Part shown: positions 61,181 through 64,000 of the stretch, piece after piece
Layout: each line of letters begins with the position of its first letter
Numbering within the stretch: position 1 is the first letter of the stretch
Assembly: GCA_028274465.1 (NCBI GenBank)
Contig: CM051457.1
Coordinates: 10,629,908-10,693,907, forward strand
Length of the DNA: 64,000 nucleotides
Direction: 5' to 3'
Source: Plantago ovata
Lineage: Eukaryota > Streptophyta > Magnoliopsida > Lamiales > Plantaginaceae
Translations under genes and position numbers: made by a program
Notes under the pieces: generated by a model
Databases searched by the model: none
Seen by the model: only the letters and a program-made list of their open reading frames with translations
What the model was told of the DNA's origin: nothing

Positions 61181-64000
61181 TCAAGAGATCTTTATAGCAC
61201 CCGGCTTTCCTCGGCCCATAGAGAATCCTCTGGTGCCATCTGGCATGCGAGGCACAGCAGATGCTTTTGCAATGCTAAGCTTCTCCGAGCTCCCAGAAGC
61301 TTCAAAAGGTGTAGAAATGCCTCCATTGTTGGGATATATAGTCCGTCCACGTCCCTGTCCATTCCCCTTTCCTTTTCCTTTTCCTTTGCCACTTCCACCA
61401 CCGTTATTGCGAACTTTCTTATGTAGGTTACTGTTTCCATCCTCTGACTGACCAATGAAAAAAGGAGAATTTGTAAACCAAAAACATAAAATTAAATCAG
61501 TTGACAAGCATCACAGATGGAATTCAGTTTAAGGACGATCATTTTGGGTGAAATTTTAGGTTTAAGCTAGTAAACTTCAGGCTTTTACCCAATTATGCAA
61601 GTCCTGTGTTATAGATCAAACACCCTAACCTATCGAACAGAGGCCTTTCAGCTCAAACATCTCATGCACAAGCACAGCATTTATCAAGAGCAAGTATATG
61701 TAAGAAGAAAATGAATCATTATGACTTAATAGTATTACCCTTGTTCAGGTTCTCCATTCTTTGCTTTCCTATGGGCATCTTCCATCCATCATTAGTTCAG
61801 AATTAGTTGAACAATCATTTCACATTTGATCCAATAAAATGGATTGATTGCAATTTTACCATGTTTTCTACGAATTGACAACTGTCATGTTTCCCCACTT
61901 AAATACATCACATCTGAATTTCTTGGAATTACTTCATACCTACCGAACTATATAACTAGAATCAAACTGACTCAAATTAATCAACCAAAAATCAATAAAT
62001 ATACCCTGGAACTTCCAGTTTGCTGTCTTTTCCTTTTTTTGTTTCAATCAAACAGAATCAAGTTTGCCAATTTCTAGTTCTCTATGTAAAGAACAGCATA
62101 GTGGAGTTCAGAGCTTGGTTGGGTTGACCATACATGAATCAACATGCCAAAAGGATAACCTCGACTTCTGACAATTCAGTATATAAGTATATAGAAAGTA
62201 AATACTCCTTTGTTTGAGGGACAGAGGGGGTATACATTATACACAACTATGTATTTGTTGTCACTTGTGAATTGTGATTCTTGATAACATTAAGGAACAC
62301 ATCAAAACAGAAAAGTAGAATGTTCTTACTTGACGATCATGAAATTGGGAATCTGATTGTGGCAATGAATTTTCAGATTGATTCCCCTTCAAATGTTGCG
62401 TATCTGGAACACCAGATTCATCATTCTTAGTAATTGGCTGGCCTTCATGACCAACTCTTTTGCCTCGTGTTTGAGTTGGTTTAACCTGCAGAATCCAGTA
62501 CGGTAGATATGTAAGAACTTTATATCAAGTGTCATTAAATTGTACTGCCTCCGCCTCAGCTTCTTATTGAGATGAGCAAGGAGATTGAGTAAACCATTTA
62601 AATAATTAAAAGAACGACAAAAAATGAATAAAGTAGAAGATAAAGTAATAAAGTAGGAGGGATAATGAATGAAGTGGGGAAACATTAAATTAAGTACGAG
62701 ATATAATGAATAAAGGACAGATGATTTCAATTCTTAGGTAAAGGAAGTTAAGAATGGAAGTATGGGATGGCCTAAAATAGTAACCAGGAAGTTGAGATTG
62801 GAACAACCTAAAATAATAACCAGGACATTGATTTATGATTTTTTTTTTTTTTTATTTTTTTTTTTGGGGGGGGGGGGGGCATCTGCTGTGTGATAGTTAA
62901 GTACTTCACAATTATCTGCGTGTTCCATAAACAGATGAACCATATATGATTTCACCTTTCAGAACCCGATACAAATCATAATAGCATACACTTGTGACTT
63001 GTAAAACATGCTAACAAAAATTTAAATCTCAACACAACAAAGTATCATATATTGCCAGCTAAATATTAAGCATTTTAAATACATACAGTTTTTAGCAGCA
63101 AGCGAACTTTGAGCCCATTCCTCCAATTACCCTCATCTGTCAGTTCAATAACCTGCCAAGAACAAATGAACAATCAGAAATAACTAGATGTAAAGTTAAC
63201 AAACTAAATCAGCTTATGTTGGGAGACTACAGGTAAATATCGTCGCTTATACAGTCACATACCGCCTTCTCAGCTACGTCAACAGATTCATACTCCACAA
63301 ATGCATGAAACTGCAATAAAATAAAATAATAATAATTAAAAAGAAAAAAGATGGCACTGTCATCTATATGCTATCTTACAGTAACACAGAATGAACGCAA
63401 AAAATTGAACAAAGCTCATGATTACAGAAGAAATAGTATTTCCAGAAAAAGCATAGGTACTCAACTGTTTCAGTGACCAAAATATGACCCATAGTAATCA
63501 AAACAAATCATTCCAGTATACAAACATCATTTGGGAAAAAGAAAAAAAGTAGGTACTGCAGATTGCAACTGTGTAAAATAATTATAAGCATTAGTTGAGA
63601 AACATTTCCAGTCCCTAGAGTCGAGAAGCGCATATTCACAGTTCCAAGTATCTTAAATATATAGCACATACTTTTCATATTATGCATACCTTGCTAGTGA
63701 AGTGCATTGTATCTCCTTTTCCGCCTTTAGATGCAGGTGACATTCCACCATTAGATTTCTGAGGCGGACATGCGCGGATTGATTTTACGCTGTTGGAGTA
63801 TTCAAAAGAGCATTAGAGAGTGAAAAGACTCAGTTTCAAACTAATAATAATAATAATAAATAAATAAATAAATAATCTCCTTTTTTTATAACTTTTTTAT
63901 AAAGAAGTGAGCATGTACCTCCCTACACTTGAGAAAATCTTCATAAGGTTCTGATGTGAACGATCCTCCGGCAGGTTTTCAGCAATGATTATACGAGACT
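61181..64000 (-). CDS. LARP6: La-related protein 6 (LARP6), 5' part beyond window
   Basis: RNA-binding protein of the LARP6 group; plant members 6B/6C act in mRNA handling. Exons in window: 64000-63919 (partial), 63789-63690, 63310-63263, 63152-63087, 62485-62330, 61447-61181 (TGA). The partial exon enters in the RRM that follows the La motif, with IIIAENLPEDRSHQNLMKIF, then SVGSVKSIRACPP, FHAFVEYESVDVAEKA and GLKVRLLLK. A disordered linker and a Gly/Lys-Gly-Lys tract (GKGKGKGKGNGQGRGR) follow. The C-terminus RMPDGTRGFSMGRGKP is the LSA/SUZ-C motif that marks the LARP6 family. The La motif itself lies right of the window. Frames join cleanly at every intron. A 14-T run next to a 14-G run lies in intron 62486-63086. 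Confidence 0.93.
62540..62762. mobile_element. Possible degenerate Stowaway-like MITE in LARP6 intron
   Basis: The left end TACTGCCTCCGCCTCAGCTT and the complement of the right end CATACTTCCATTCTTAACTT show weak inverted similarity around a purine-rich interior (repeated AATGAATAAAG words). The similarity is low, so this is tentative. Confidence 0.35.

Noticed and set aside
60990..61451. 153-codon plus-strand open frame with a Pro/Phe run
   Set aside because: Antisense of the Gly/Lys tract and SUZ-C exon of LARP6.
62838..62880. T run followed by G run in a LARP6 intron
   Set aside because: Simple-sequence tract; possible sequencing length error, not a gene feature.

Overview
The window is nuclear DNA from a flowering plant, most likely a eudicot. 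It is AT-rich, with many intron-split genes, GT-AG introns, plant-only gene families (chloroplast MRL7-type protein, plant AGPase paralogue, MS2-type reductase) and small non-autonomous DNA transposons in introns and spacers. I cannot fix the genus from sequence alone. No bacterial operon, CRISPR array, virus or obvious new multi-gene system is present. The interest lies in gene-structure anomalies and transposon-derived pieces.

Layout, left to right: (1) 3' part of a Rab GDP-dissociation inhibitor (+, runs off the left edge). (2) LEA-2/WHy-domain protein (-). (3) A roughly 1.1 kb Mutator-like element. (4) Poly(ADP-ribose) glycohydrolase (-, 5 exons). (5) Plastid-type fatty acyl reductase of the MS2/FAR2 group (-, 8 exons). 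(6) Divergent from it, an AGPase small-subunit-like protein of the APS2 type (+, 9 exons) with a changed catalytic residue. (7) HAK/KUP/KT potassium transporter (-, 9 coding exons, one with an apparent non-canonical donor). (8) Integrator complex subunit 7 homologue (-, 7 coding exons, with an apparent frameshift). (9) DEAH-box splicing helicase of the PRP2/DHX16/ESP3 type (+, 26 coding exons). (10) Chloroplast MRL7/MRL7-like protein (+, 5 coding exons). (11) Unrecognised 572-codon Ser/Lys-rich protein (-). (12) La-related protein 6 (-, runs off the right edge).

The genes are ordinary, independently transcribed housekeeping or specialised loci and do not form a pathway. Exon boundaries were assigned by reading frames and splice signals by eye. 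For every complete gene except the INT7 homologue the exons add up to an intact frame; the KUP gene does so only by accepting a GA-AG intron. Spacers hold MITEs (Stowaway-like, hAT-like), one long-TIR Mutator-like element, tandem duplications of 28 to 144 bp, and possible SINE fragments.
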